DNA of 64,000 bases from Taibaiella helva (GTDB taxonomy: Bacteria > Bacteroidota > Bacteroidia > Chitinophagales > Chitinophagaceae), in the NCBI RefSeq assembly GCF_003545695.1, contig NZ_QUZZ01000011.1, forward strand, positions 101,201 through 165,200, written 5' to 3'. The notes under the pieces were generated by a model, which saw only the letters and a program-made list of their open reading frames with translations, had not been told where the DNA came from and searched no databases. Positions 17,638 through 26,091 of this stretch are shown one piece after another (position 1 is the stretch's first letter; each line of letters starts with the position of its first letter). The position numbers and the translations under genes are program-made.

Positions 17638-18063
17638 TCAGCGCAGGCGATCCAGCGATTTGACCAGCTTTTCATCCTTCCGGATGCCTGCCCTGGCCAT
17701 AAAGAGCAGGAGCAGGGTCACTAGCGGCAGGAAAGTGCCGACCCAGTAATGTCCGGGAAGCGTAGCGTTTCCGGCAGCGCTGCGGAAATTATTGATACCG
17801 ATAAACAGCCAGGCCTGCAGGCCGATACAGGCCAGTATATTCAGCCAGGTAAGGCTGAGCTGGTTCTTCCGGTTCTTGAAGCGGAAGAGGGTCACCAGGC
17901 TCAGTACGATGCTGAGCACCGCCAGGATGATGGCCAGCGGATCATTGCCTACGGTACGGTTCAGGGCGCTGGTCCCGGTTAAGACATAGGTGGGAAAGTA
18001 GAAGATGGTGGCCATAACGATGGCGGCCAGCAACAGCCATAATGATTGAATGCGTTGTATCAT
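17638..18063 (-). CDS. DUF4293 family membrane protein
   Basis: The protein has 141 residues with four predicted membrane helices (about 7-26, 45-62, 72-90 and 104-122). The opening MIQRIQSLWLLLAA is characteristic of DUF4293, a family found in Bacteroidota. Function is unknown. The gene lies 59 bases after serS on the same strand and may be co-transcribed with it. Confidence 0.88.
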   Translation of the reverse strand: MIQRIQSLWLLLAAIVMATIFYFPTYVLTGTSALNRTVGNDPLAIILAVLSIVLSLVTLFRFKNRKNQLSLTWLNILACIGLQAWLFIGINNFRSAAGNATLPGHYWVGTFLPLVTLLLLFMARAGIRKDEKLVKSLDRLR

Positions 18064-18122
18064 AATGTTCGTTTAAGATGGACAATAAGCTGCGGGCATT
18101 GCGCGCCGCAGGTTCGCGCCAA

Positions 18123-19394
18123 TTAGCGGATGAGCGTATCGTTCAGGTACTTGTTCAAAACGGCCGGCAGCTGAATGCCTGCTGCTGTCTGGTTGTTTTC
18201 CAGCAGGCAGGCCATAATTCGGGGCAGCGCCAATGAGCTGCCGTTAAGCGAATGCGCTTGCTGCGTTTTGCCCTGCTCGTCCTTATAACGGATTTTCATC
18301 CGGTTGGTTTGGTAGGATTCGAAGTTGGATACGGAGCTCACTTCCAGCCAGCGCTGCTGCGCCGCGCTGTATACCTCGAAGTCGTAAGTCAGGGCAGAAG
18401 TAAAGCCCATGTCGCCGCCGCAGAGGCGCAGGATACGATAAGGCAGCTCAAGGCTCTGCAACAGCTGTTCCACATGCGTTACCATCTGCTCGAGGGCTTC
18501 ATAAGATTGCTCCGGGTGAGCGATCTGTACGATCTCCACCTTGTCGAACTGGTGCAGACGGTTAAGGCCGCGCACATCTTTGCCGTAAGAGCCGGCTTCC
18601 CTGCGGAAACAGGGTGTATAAGCCGTCATACGCAAAGGCAGCTGATCTTCTTTCACGATCTCGTCGCGATAGATATTGGTCAGGGGCACCTCTGAGGTTG
18701 GGATGAGGAAGAATTTGTCTTCCGTTACATGATACATCTGGCCCTCCTTATCGGGCAATTGTCCGGTACCATAGGCGCTGTCTTCATTGACCAGGTGCGG
18801 TACCTGGTATTCGGTATAGCCGGCTGCAGTATTGTAATCGAGAAAATACTGGATAAGGGCCCGCTGCAGCCTGGCTCCCTTATTGATGTATACAGGGAAA
18901 CCACTGCCGGTAATGCGGGTGCCCAGCTCAAAATCGATCAGGTTGTATTGATGCGCCAGGTCCCAGTGGGGCTTGGCATCGGTGTGCAGCTCGGGCAGCT
19001 GTCCGCCCTGGCGTACCACCTCGTTTTCCTCGGGCGTTCTGCCTTCGGGTACAGAGGCATGCGGCAGGTTGGGCAGGCTCAGTAGCAGCTGGTGCAGGCG
19101 CTGTTCGGCCTCCGCCAGCCGGTTGGCCAGCTCTTTGGCTGTTTCGCGGTGCCGGGTTACTTCCTGCTTCTTCTCTTCTGCTTCTTCTTTCTTCCCGGCG
19201 GCAATCAGCTGGCCTATGCTTTTGGATGCCGCGTTGGATGCGGCGGAGAGTGCTTCGCTCTGTTGTTGTATCTGTCTTTTCTCTTCGTCGAGGGCGATGA
19301 TCTCGTCCACGAGGTGCAGTTCTTTGAAATGCTTCTTTTTCAGCCCGGCCAGGATAAGGTCTTTATCTTGCCGGAATAGTTGTATGGGTAACAT
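18123..19394 (-). CDS. serS: Serine--tRNA ligase
   Basis: The protein has 423 residues, the usual size. The N-terminal tRNA-binding coiled coil occupies about 25-105 (Lys/Glu/Gln-rich helices). The class II catalytic core shows FLIPTSEVPLTNIYRDE (the TSE loop), motif 2 in CFRREAGSYGKDVRGLNRLHQF, and motif 3 in SLNGSSLALPRIMACLLEN. It charges tRNA-Ser, and tRNA-Sec where present. Confidence 0.98.
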   Translation of the reverse strand: MLPIQLFRQDKDLILAGLKKKHFKELHLVDEIIALDEEKRQIQQQSEALSAASNAASKSIGQLIAAGKKEEAEEKKQEVTRHRETAKELANRLAEAEQRLHQLLLSLPNLPHASVPEGRTPEENEVVRQGGQLPELHTDAKPHWDLAHQYNLIDFELGTRITGSGFPVYINKGARLQRALIQYFLDYNTAAGYTEYQVPHLVNEDSAYGTGQLPDKEGQMYHVTEDKFFLIPTSEVPLTNIYRDEIVKEDQLPLRMTAYTPCFRREAGSYGKDVRGLNRLHQFDKVEIVQIAHPEQSYEALEQMVTHVEQLLQSLELPYRILRLCGGDMGFTSALTYDFEVYSAAQQRWLEVSSVSNFESYQTNRMKIRYKDEQGKTQQAHSLNGSSLALPRIMACLLENNQTAAGIQLPAVLNKYLNDTLIR

Positions 19395-19483
19395 TAAATC
19401 AGGTTAATATAAAGGTTGATGATATACAGGTGCAAAAATAATGGATTCGGGATTAGGGTAAGGCAAATAAGGATACAGAAATC

Positions 19484-20590
19484 TTAGCGTACATCGATCG
19501 CGTCTCTCAGGGCGTTGCCGAGTATATTGAAGGCCAGCACCAGCACCATGATGGCCATACCGGGTATTAATGCCGGCATCGGGTGCCCCGCGATCAGGAA
19601 ATTGTAATGCTCCTTGATCATGAGCCCCCAGGAAGGAGTCGGCGGCTGAACCCCCACGCCCAGGAAGCTGAGGCCGGCTTCTACCAGGATGGCCGTGGCG
19701 AAGTTGGCGGCGGCGATCACCATGATGGGGCCTGCAATATTGGGCAGGATATGCCGGAAAATGATGCGGCTGTCTTTAAAGCCCAATGCTTTCGCTGCAA
19801 CAATAAAATCCATTTCCTTAAGCTGCATCACCTGGCCCCGGATAAGCCTGGCCGCGCTTACCCAGGAGGTAAGCCCTATGGCAATGAAGATCTCCCAGAA
19901 CCCCTTGCCGATGGTAAGGGTGATGGCAAAAACCAGCAGCAGGGTGGGGATAGACCAGAGGATATTGATCAGGTACATGATCGCGTTGTCGGTGGCCCCG
20001 CCATACCAGCCGGCCAGCGAGCCCAGCAGGATACCGATGCTCAGCGACAGCAATACGGAAATGATACCCACCGTAATGCTCACCCTGGCGCCAATGAGCA
20101 GGCGCGACAGGATATCCCGGCCATAGCGGTCGGTGCCCAGCAGGAAGCGTCTTTCTGTAATGCGATGCTGGTCTATCCAGCTCTTGGCGGTTTGCCCTGC
20201 CGGAAGGCCCAGCCTGCTGAGCGGGTAGCTCAGGGTATCTTCCAGCCCTATATCTACGTGATGCCGGGCTTTTAAGGTGTCTCCGGAGATAAAATAGCCG
20301 TTGATGGGGACATAAGCGTACGCAGAAGGTTTGCCATTGAGCAGGCCGTTAAGCCAGCCAGGTTGCTGCGGCACCCTTTGCTTGGGCACCAGCAGGAATT
20401 GCTGCCGGTAACCCGCGGGCCTGGCGCTGATCTCTACCACCATATTGTTGGCCAGCGGTGTATTGTCGGCGGCCAGGGGATAGGCGAAGAGCGCCATCAG
20501 CGCCGTCAGCAGGATAAAGCCCAGCGCTATAAGGGCCGGCTTGTTGCGGCGTAGCTTCCTGGATATCGTACGGTTTTCTTCCAAAGGCAA
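19484..20590 (-). CDS. ABC transporter permease, DppC/OppC (peptide/nickel) type
   Basis: The product has 368 residues. A first membrane helix (about 17-37) is followed by an unusually long periplasmic segment (about 40-165) and then the permease domain. That domain has GTDRYGRDILSRLLIGARVS and the ATPase-coupling EAA-like loop AAKALGFKDSRIIFRHILPN. The C-terminal helices end LGNALRDAIDVR. The family moves peptides or nickel. No partner permease, ATPase or binding protein is adjacent, so it is encoded away from the rest of its complex, as happens in Bacteroidota. The earliest start is a TTG, and no ATG exists near the N-terminus. Confidence 0.85.
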   Translation of the reverse strand: MPLEENRTISRKLRRNKPALIALGFILLTALMALFAYPLAADNTPLANNMVVEISARPAGYRQQFLLVPKQRVPQQPGWLNGLLNGKPSAYAYVPINGYFISGDTLKARHHVDIGLEDTLSYPLSRLGLPAGQTAKSWIDQHRITERRFLLGTDRYGRDILSRLLIGARVSITVGIISVLLSLSIGILLGSLAGWYGGATDNAIMYLINILWSIPTLLLVFAITLTIGKGFWEIFIAIGLTSWVSAARLIRGQVMQLKEMDFIVAAKALGFKDSRIIFRHILPNIAGPIMVIAAANFATAILVEAGLSFLGVGVQPPTPSWGLMIKEHYNFLIAGHPMPALIPGMAIMVLVLAFNILGNALRDAIDVR

Positions 20591-20667
20591 TATCTGTTGA
20601 TGCCTGCAAGATAAGTATCTTCCTTTGTTCAGGGGAAAATCCTTTGGCAGGATGAACGCATACGGTA

Positions 20668-20708
20668 AAAGCAGCGCCGCCCACCCTGTACATCAGGGGT
20701 GGGCGGCG
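20668..20708 (-). terminator. Hairpin terminator after the DegP/Q protease gene
   Basis: CGCCGCCCACCC (20675-20686) and GGGTGGGCGGCG (20697-20708) are perfect 12-bp inverted arms. On the minus strand they are followed by CTGCTTTTA, a weak T run. Confidence 0.7.
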
Positions 20709-20740
20709 TTCAAGTATTCTTTGTAAAACGGTCAGTGCGC

Positions 20741-22219
20741 TTAATAGCTGCCGCCGTTGTTGTCGTTTAAGCCATAGTAATACATGCCCCTTCTGCCAGG
20801 ATACATACCGCCTACCTGCACGCCGTCATTGGCTTGCGCCACGGCACTCTGGAAGTCGCTAAGGTTGGATATGATTTCATCGTTCACGCTCAGGATCACG
20901 AAGCCCTTCTGGATATTTGCGCGTTTGGCCGCGCTGCCGTTGGCAATATCGGTTACCATAACACCACCGTCGACACCCAGGTTGCTGGCTTCCATATCGG
21001 TGAGGTTGCGCAGGGTAGCGCCGGAATAGGCCATGCTGGCTCCCTTGCCCACGCTGCCGGCGCCCGACAGGTTGCGCAGCTCCACGGAAACATTGGCCAG
21101 GTTGCCGCTGCGGATATAGCCAACACTGATCTTATCACCGGGGTGGAAACGGGCTACCTGCTCGGTGAGCTGGTTGGCGCTGGTTACGGAAACACCGTTG
21201 ATCGACGTGATGATATCGCCGCGTTTTAAACCGGCTGCCGCTGCGCCGCTGTTGGGTACGGTACTTTGCACCAGCACTCCTTTGGCGTCACGGAAGGCGC
21301 CGCTGCTCAAGCCATATTGCTCGGCCGACTGTTCGGTCATCTTATTCAGGTCCACAAGCGTCAGGCCCAGGAAACCCCTTTGTACGGATCCGTATTTGAT
21401 AATGTCGCCGGCCACTTTCTGGGCCAGGTTGGAGGGGATTGCGTAAGAATAGCCTGCATAGCTGCCTGTGGGCGATGCGATGGCGGCATTGATACCGATC
21501 AGCTGTCCCTGTGTGTTCACCAGGGCGCCGCCGCTGTTGCCGGGGTTCACAGCGGCATCGGTCTGGATGTACGATTCCACTGCGCCGCTTTTCGCACGGG
21601 CAGCATTCAGCCCGATAGCGCGGCCTTTGGCACTTACGATACCTGCCGTAACCGTAGCGTCCAGGTTCAGCGGATAGCCTACAGCCAGTACCCATTGGCC
21701 CAGCTTGACATTATCCGAATTACCCAGCTCCATATAGGGCAGATCGCTGCCGTCGATCTTCAGCACGGCGATATCGGTACCGGGATCGGTGCCCACTACC
21801 TTGGCGATTTGCGTATTGCGGTCATTAAAAGTTACCTGTACCTGGTCGGCGCCCTGCACCACGTGGTTATTGGTGATGATGTAGCCGTCGCGGGAAATGA
21901 TCACGCCCGATCCCGCGCCCATCTGGTCGGGCATACGGTACTGCTGCGGTCCGTAGAAACCGAAAGGATCCTGGGCCAGCACGGTTTTGCCCTGGGTCAG
22001 GGTTTTCACATGCACCACCGATCTGACCGAAGCTTCTGCAGCGGGTGAAAAATCGACCGGCTGTGTTGCCGTCATGCCCGTATTGGACGCATAATGGATT
22101 GGGATATCGTTGTTGCCGGAAAGGAAAAGCTTCTTATCTGAAAGTTTGCTGAAGCCCCACATGGTCAGCAGGGAAGTTACCGCTGCGGTAACGACTACCG
22201 GAACAATTATTTTCTTCAT
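20741..22219 (-). CDS. Do/DegP-Q family periplasmic serine protease
   Basis: The product has 492 residues. An N-terminal signal anchor (about 5-25) leads to a trypsin-like domain with the triad H119 (ITNNHVVQGA), D149 (GTDIAVLKI) and S229 (NPGNSGGALVN). Two PDZ domains follow (about 270-370 and 395-475), with the GAAAAGLKRGDIITSINGV carboxylate-binding loop in the first. It degrades or refolds misfolded envelope proteins. The Gly-rich C-terminal tail (PGRRGMYYYG) is unusual. It has its own promoter, TATTTTTG at 22319-22326 on the minus strand, and a hairpin terminator. Confidence 0.93.
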   Translation of the reverse strand: MKKIIVPVVVTAAVTSLLTMWGFSKLSDKKLFLSGNNDIPIHYASNTGMTATQPVDFSPAAEASVRSVVHVKTLTQGKTVLAQDPFGFYGPQQYRMPDQMGAGSGVIISRDGYIITNNHVVQGADQVQVTFNDRNTQIAKVVGTDPGTDIAVLKIDGSDLPYMELGNSDNVKLGQWVLAVGYPLNLDATVTAGIVSAKGRAIGLNAARAKSGAVESYIQTDAAVNPGNSGGALVNTQGQLIGINAAIASPTGSYAGYSYAIPSNLAQKVAGDIIKYGSVQRGFLGLTLVDLNKMTEQSAEQYGLSSGAFRDAKGVLVQSTVPNSGAAAAGLKRGDIITSINGVSVTSANQLTEQVARFHPGDKISVGYIRSGNLANVSVELRNLSGAGSVGKGASMAYSGATLRNLTDMEASNLGVDGGVMVTDIANGSAAKRANIQKGFVILSVNDEIISNLSDFQSAVAQANDGVQVGGMYPGRRGMYYYGLNDNNGGSY

Positions 22220-22318
22220 AGTTCTGCTCTCTTGTTTTAATAGGTAATTGGATGCTTATTTAAACGTAGAGTTTCACCATAAATTTTAACGGAGAGAATT
22301 TTAACTTTTTAGCTGTAC

Positions 22319-22326
22319 CAAAAATA
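22319..22326 (-). promoter_or_regulatory. -7 element of the DegP/Q gene
   Basis: The minus strand reads TATTTTTG, an exact TAnnTTTG match, about 100 bases before the ATG. It implies a long AT-rich leader. No clear -33 box is visible. Confidence 0.5.
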
Positions 22327-22459
22327 CATTGCTTTGAGATACAGGATGGTTAAGAATTTGTTTTTTGAGGTTTTTTAAGAAACGGGACTGGCTTTACACG
22401 TCCCTCTTTGACCCGCGATTGCTTCCAGCGTTTAAAATTACCGGCCGCAAGTCGTGGCC

Positions 22460-23524
22460 TCACAGCAGGGAAGAGAGAAATGCCATGGTATCGATACCAT
22501 CGGCATAGTCGTTCAGCTGCGGCCGTTGGTTGGTCCCAAAGACGCGGGTCTCTACGGCAGGCACGGCAAAAGCATGGGTTGCTGTAGTAGTCCCGGGCAG
22601 TGCAGCGGCCCCCTTAAGCGTGATGCATTGCAGCCGGTCGTCGCTTGCCAGCTGCGCCAGCAGGGCTTCCCTATCGGTATAATATTCATAATGCAGCACG
22701 CCGATGGGTGCAAAAGGGCTTTCGCCGGGCACCAGCAACAGGCTGCCGTTGCTCATGTATGCCACCTTGTTCAGCAGGTAAATGGCCAGCTGAAAATCGT
22801 AATTGTTCTTGTATTTATGGTGATCCATATGACTGCTGAAGGTATTGAACACGGGCAGCAGGTCTTCGAAACGATAACCTTCGGGCACATACAGTTTGGT
22901 TACATTGCGGCAGCCGAGACCGAAATAAGTGCAGACATCCTGCGCCAGGCCGTCGAGCTGCTCCGGCGTCTCGGTGCCGTCCAGCAGGGCAACGGAGGTC
23001 CTGTTCTTGCGGATAATGTGCGGGTATTTTTGAAAATACTGCTCAAAGTAACGGGCGGAATTGTTGCTGCCGGTCGCGATATAGGCATCGCAGCCCTTCA
23101 GCATATCGCCGGTGCTCACCTGGTCGCGGAAGGCGGGATCCCATTCGCCCAGCAGGCCCAGCAGGTGCTCCCAGAGCACAGTATCTTTCGACGACAGCTT
23201 GATGACCAGCTTAAGGCCGCTGAGATAGACGCAGAGAAAATCGTGGAAGCCGACCAGTGGCAGGTTGCCGGCCATCACCAGGCCCACGGTCTTATCCGAA
23301 GGCTGTCCGGTCAGGGCAGGATAGGCTGCCAGCCAGCTCCTGAGCCGGTCTTCCTGTAAAAAAGCTTCGGCAATACCGGTAACGGCGAGCTGCGTATATT
23401 CGGGCACGAACCAGGCGTTCATCCGGTGCGCTTGTGCCACAACATTTTGCCAGGCTTCACTGTTATCTGCGAGGTAATGGCCCAGGCGTACCATAAGGGC
23501 GATTCTTTCATCCAATACTGACAT
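22460..23524 (-). CDS. Acyl-CoA reductase (LuxC-like)
   Basis: The protein has 354 residues from MSVLDERIAL. A longer frame to 23650 would add 42 residues of unlike composition and run across the divergent ferredoxin promoter, so the downstream ATG is chosen. It resembles the LuxC/acyl-CoA reductase aldehyde dehydrogenase-like family, with VGLVMAGNLPLVGFHDFL, IATGSNNSARYFEQYF and a GLGCRNVTKLYVPEGY segment around the expected active-site Cys. The likely reaction is NADPH-dependent reduction of an acyl-CoA or acyl thioester to an aldehyde. It is divergent from a ferredoxin gene; the partnership is inferred. Confidence 0.8.
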   Translation of the reverse strand: MSVLDERIALMVRLGHYLADNSEAWQNVVAQAHRMNAWFVPEYTQLAVTGIAEAFLQEDRLRSWLAAYPALTGQPSDKTVGLVMAGNLPLVGFHDFLCVYLSGLKLVIKLSSKDTVLWEHLLGLLGEWDPAFRDQVSTGDMLKGCDAYIATGSNNSARYFEQYFQKYPHIIRKNRTSVALLDGTETPEQLDGLAQDVCTYFGLGCRNVTKLYVPEGYRFEDLLPVFNTFSSHMDHHKYKNNYDFQLAIYLLNKVAYMSNGSLLLVPGESPFAPIGVLHYEYYTDREALLAQLASDDRLQCITLKGAAALPGTTTATHAFAVPAVETRVFGTNQRPQLNDYADGIDTMAFLSSLL

Positions 23525-23553
23525 AGAAATGCAATTTTCTGACTGCGAAATTG

Positions 23554-23561
23554 TAGTTTTG
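23554..23561 (+). promoter_or_regulatory. -7 element of the ferredoxin gene
   Basis: TAGTTTTG matches TAnnTTTG. It lies between the ATG of the acyl-CoA reductase (23524) and that of the ferredoxin (23657). Confidence 0.6.
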
Positions 23562-23656
23562 CAGCCGGATAAACAATTTTTAATCGACAAGGGTGGCCGG
23601 ATGGGGGGATCACCGGGATTCAGCGCCGGGCCACGATCACAAATAAGCATATTATT

Positions 23657-24007
23657 ATGGCTATAAAAATAACTGACGAGTGCATTAACTGCGGAGCCTG
23701 TGAGCCGGAATGCCCTAATACCGCCATTTATGAAGGTGGCGTAGAATGGAAGATTGCTGATGGTACGACCGTAAAAGGCGATTTTACACTAATGGATGGC
23801 TCTGTGACCACCGCAACGGCGCCGCATGACCCGGTTGCTGTAGACACTTATTACATCACTCCTGATAAATGTACAGAATGCCAGGGCTTCCACGAAGAGC
23901 CGCAATGCGCTGCAGTATGCCCTGTGGATTGCTGCATTCCCGATGAAATGTACCGGGAAACAGTAGAGGAGCTGCTGGGCAAGCAAGCCAAGCTGCACAA
24001 TAAGTAA
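23657..24007 (+). CDS. Ferredoxin with two 4Fe-4S clusters
   Basis: The protein has 116 residues. The first cluster motif is C9-x2-C12-x2-C15-x3-C19-P. The second set is C72-x2-C75-x8-C84-x3-C88-P with extra Cys 92 and 93, a spacing typical of the YfhL/Alvin-type ferredoxins with an insertion in the second binding loop. An inserted beta segment lies between clusters (about 25-66). It is a cytoplasmic low-potential electron carrier. Its partner may be the divergent acyl-CoA reductase, but this is only context. Confidence 0.93.
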   Translation: MAIKITDECINCGACEPECPNTAIYEGGVEWKIADGTTVKGDFTLMDGSVTTATAPHDPVAVDTYYITPDKCTECQGFHEEPQCAAVCPVDCCIPDEMYRETVEELLGKQAKLHNK

Positions 24008-24034
24008 TGATGAAGAAACATCCATAATAATGCG

Positions 24035-24073
24035 AACGGCGCCGGTTTACCGGCGCCGTTGCTTTTGTTTTTG
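24035..24073 (+). terminator. Intrinsic terminator of the ferredoxin gene
   Basis: AACGGCGCCGG (24035-24045) pairs with CCGGCGCCGTT (24050-24060) around TTTA. GCTTTTGTTTTTG follows. Confidence 0.9.
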
Positions 24074-24086
24074 CTTTCAGGCTTAC

Positions 24087-24359
24087 TTATTTCTTTTGGT
24101 CTTTCATTTCTTTCGCCTTCTCCTCCCCGGCTTTTTCTACGGCTTTAGCCGCTGCTTTGGTAGAATCTTCCATTGCATTGGCTGCAGACTTGATGGTGTC
24201 GGAGGCTGCAGCGGCATTTTCCTTCATGTCGGAGGCCGTTTGTTGCGCCTGCTCCTTTACAGAATCGGCAGCTGCATCATTTTTATTCTCGGTGGCATTG
24301 TTACAGGCAGTCATACCGAATCCGGCAACTACGGCCATCATTAAGATCAGTTTTTTCAT
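24087..24359 (-). CDS. Small Lys/Ala/Glu-rich helical lipoprotein
   Basis: The product has 90 residues. The signal peptide ends in the lipobox FGMTAC (Cys 19). The mature part is almost entirely Ala, Lys, Glu, Asp, Ser and Thr in an amphipathic helical repeat of about 11 residues (KEQAQQTASDMKENAAAAS, DTIKSAANAMEDSTKAAAK), like apolipoprotein- or LEA-like stress proteins. It is probably anchored to a membrane facing the periplasm. Function is unknown. It is convergent with the ferredoxin. Confidence 0.8.
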   Translation of the reverse strand: MKKLILMMAVVAGFGMTACNNATENKNDAAADSVKEQAQQTASDMKENAAAASDTIKSAANAMEDSTKAAAKAVEKAGEEKAKEMKDQKK

Positions 24360-24441
24360 CGCTGTAAGTTTTAGAGTTACCTGTTTATACCCGGAAGATT
24401 GAAAAGGTAACCCGCTAAATACATAAGGCTCTGTTAAACGC

Positions 24442-25947
24442 TTATTTCTTCCGCATGCTTACCTCATAGAGATCTGTGCGCCTGTCGGTCATTGTACGCA
24501 CCGAGCCATAGTGATGCAGCTCCTTAAGCAGGTTGAGGTCTACATCGGCAATAAGGGTCATCTCGGTATTGGGGGTTGCTTCCGCCTTGATCGCATTCAT
24601 GGGAAAGGCAAAGTCAGAAGGCGTAAATACGGCAGCCTGTCCAAACTGGATGTCCATATTGTTGACCCCTGGAAGATTGCCCACGCAACCGGCGATAGCC
24701 ACAAAGCATTCATTTTCGATAGCCCGGGCCATGGCGCAATGCCGCACCCGTATATAAGCGTTCTGGGTATCGGTAAGGTAAGGCACAAACAGGAGCTTCA
24801 TACCTTGCAGGGCCAGCAGGCGGGAGAGTTCGGGAAATTCCACGTCGTAGCAGATAAGGATGCCGATCTTGCCACAGTCGGTATTGATCACGCTGATCTT
24901 GTCACCACCCGTAATACCGTAGTACTTGGTCTCATTGGGCGTGATATGGATTTTGCGGTATTCGCTCATTTTGCCGTTGCGGTGACAGAGATAAGCGACA
25001 TTATACAAGTGCCCGCCTTCCACTACGGGCATGCTGCCGGCAATGATATTGACATTATAAGCAATGGCATATTCGGCAATCTTTTTCCGTATCTCTTCGG
25101 TCTTCTTGGCCAGTTCGCGCATGGCTTCGTATTCGCTGAGGTGATTGAACTCGGCCAGCAGCGGAGAGTTGAAGAATTCGGGAAACACGGCGAAGTCCGA
25201 TTTGTATTCGCTTAGCACATCCACAAAGAACTCTACCTGTTCAAAGAATTTATCCATGTCGGCGAAAGGACGCATTTGCCATTGCACCAGGCCAATGCGG
25301 ATGATGCTGTCGCTGAGGGCATTCTTCTTCCGGGAATAGTAAATGTTGTTCCACTCCAGGAGCACGGCATATTCATGCGATTGTTTGTCGCCCCTGAGGT
25401 AATTGGTCAGTATTTTGGCTACGTGAAAATCGTTGGACAGCTGGAAGCTGAGTACAGGATCGTAGATCTCCTTTGCTTTCACCTTTTCGATATACTGCTT
25501 GGGGCTGAGCTGCTCGCTGTACAGGTGGTAGTTGGGAATGCGTCCGCCTACCATGATCTCGCGCAGGTTCAGGTTTTCGCACAGCTCTTTCCGCGCATCG
25601 TAAAGGCGGCGGGCCAGGCGCAGCTGGCGATAGTCGGGATGCACGAACACTTCTATACCATACAGCACATCCCCATCGTCGAAATGGGTATCGAAGGTAT
25701 AATTACCGGTGATCTCTTCGTAGGTGTGCTCGTCGCCGAACAGTTCGTATTGCACGATAATAGATAGGGCGCAGGCAGCTACCTTGCCGTCTACCTCCAC
25801 GCAAAATTGTCCTTCGGGGAATATGTCCAGGAGCTTGTCGATATTGGCTTCGCGCCATACCCCGCCGATACCGTCGTAGGCCTCGATCATGGCCGCGCGC
25901 AGCCCTGCATAATCATCTGATTGTAATTGTCTTACTGTTACTTCCAT
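24442..25947 (-). CDS. GNAT acetyltransferase-carbon-nitrogen hydrolase fusion protein
   Basis: The protein has 501 residues in two domains. Residues about 1-165 form a GNAT-like domain with EVFVHPDYRQLRLARRLYDARKELC (the acetyl-CoA-binding Q/RxxGxG region is degenerate as RQLRLARR). Residues about 210-495 form a nitrilase-superfamily domain with the triad Glu in FPEFFNSPL, Lys in EYRKIHITPNE and Cys in GILICYDVEFPELSR. Fusions of this architecture are known in bacteria, and the substrate is not established. The nitrilase triad looks intact; whether the GNAT part binds acetyl-CoA is uncertain. It stands alone, downstream of mutS on the same strand. Confidence 0.85.
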   Translation of the reverse strand: MEVTVRQLQSDDYAGLRAAMIEAYDGIGGVWREANIDKLLDIFPEGQFCVEVDGKVAACALSIIVQYELFGDEHTYEEITGNYTFDTHFDDGDVLYGIEVFVHPDYRQLRLARRLYDARKELCENLNLREIMVGGRIPNYHLYSEQLSPKQYIEKVKAKEIYDPVLSFQLSNDFHVAKILTNYLRGDKQSHEYAVLLEWNNIYYSRKKNALSDSIIRIGLVQWQMRPFADMDKFFEQVEFFVDVLSEYKSDFAVFPEFFNSPLLAEFNHLSEYEAMRELAKKTEEIRKKIAEYAIAYNVNIIAGSMPVVEGGHLYNVAYLCHRNGKMSEYRKIHITPNETKYYGITGGDKISVINTDCGKIGILICYDVEFPELSRLLALQGMKLLFVPYLTDTQNAYIRVRHCAMARAIENECFVAIAGCVGNLPGVNNMDIQFGQAAVFTPSDFAFPMNAIKAEATPNTEMTLIADVDLNLLKELHHYGSVRTMTDRRTDLYEVSMRKK

Positions 25948-26042
25948 CTTTTCCCGGAATTTGCTTTACCAACAAACTTCGGCAATAATGGTTGTATTCG
26001 CTATATGCCCCGGGAATGAAATCATTAATTCGCCACTTTTAT

Positions 26043-26074
26043 CTGCAGAGACGTTGCATGCAACGTCTCTGCAG
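26043..26074. repeat. Perfect 32-bp palindrome
   Basis: CTGCAGAGACGTTGCA (26043-26058) is followed directly by its exact reverse complement (26059-26074) with no loop. It lies just after the mutS stop codon. The core GAGACGTTGCATGCAACG is of a type of short palindrome found dispersed in genomes of Bacteroidota and cyanobacteria. It shares an AGAG...TTGC arm with the element at 3197-3228. Confidence 0.9.
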
Positions 26075-26091
26075 TGAACAGGGGTATAAAA

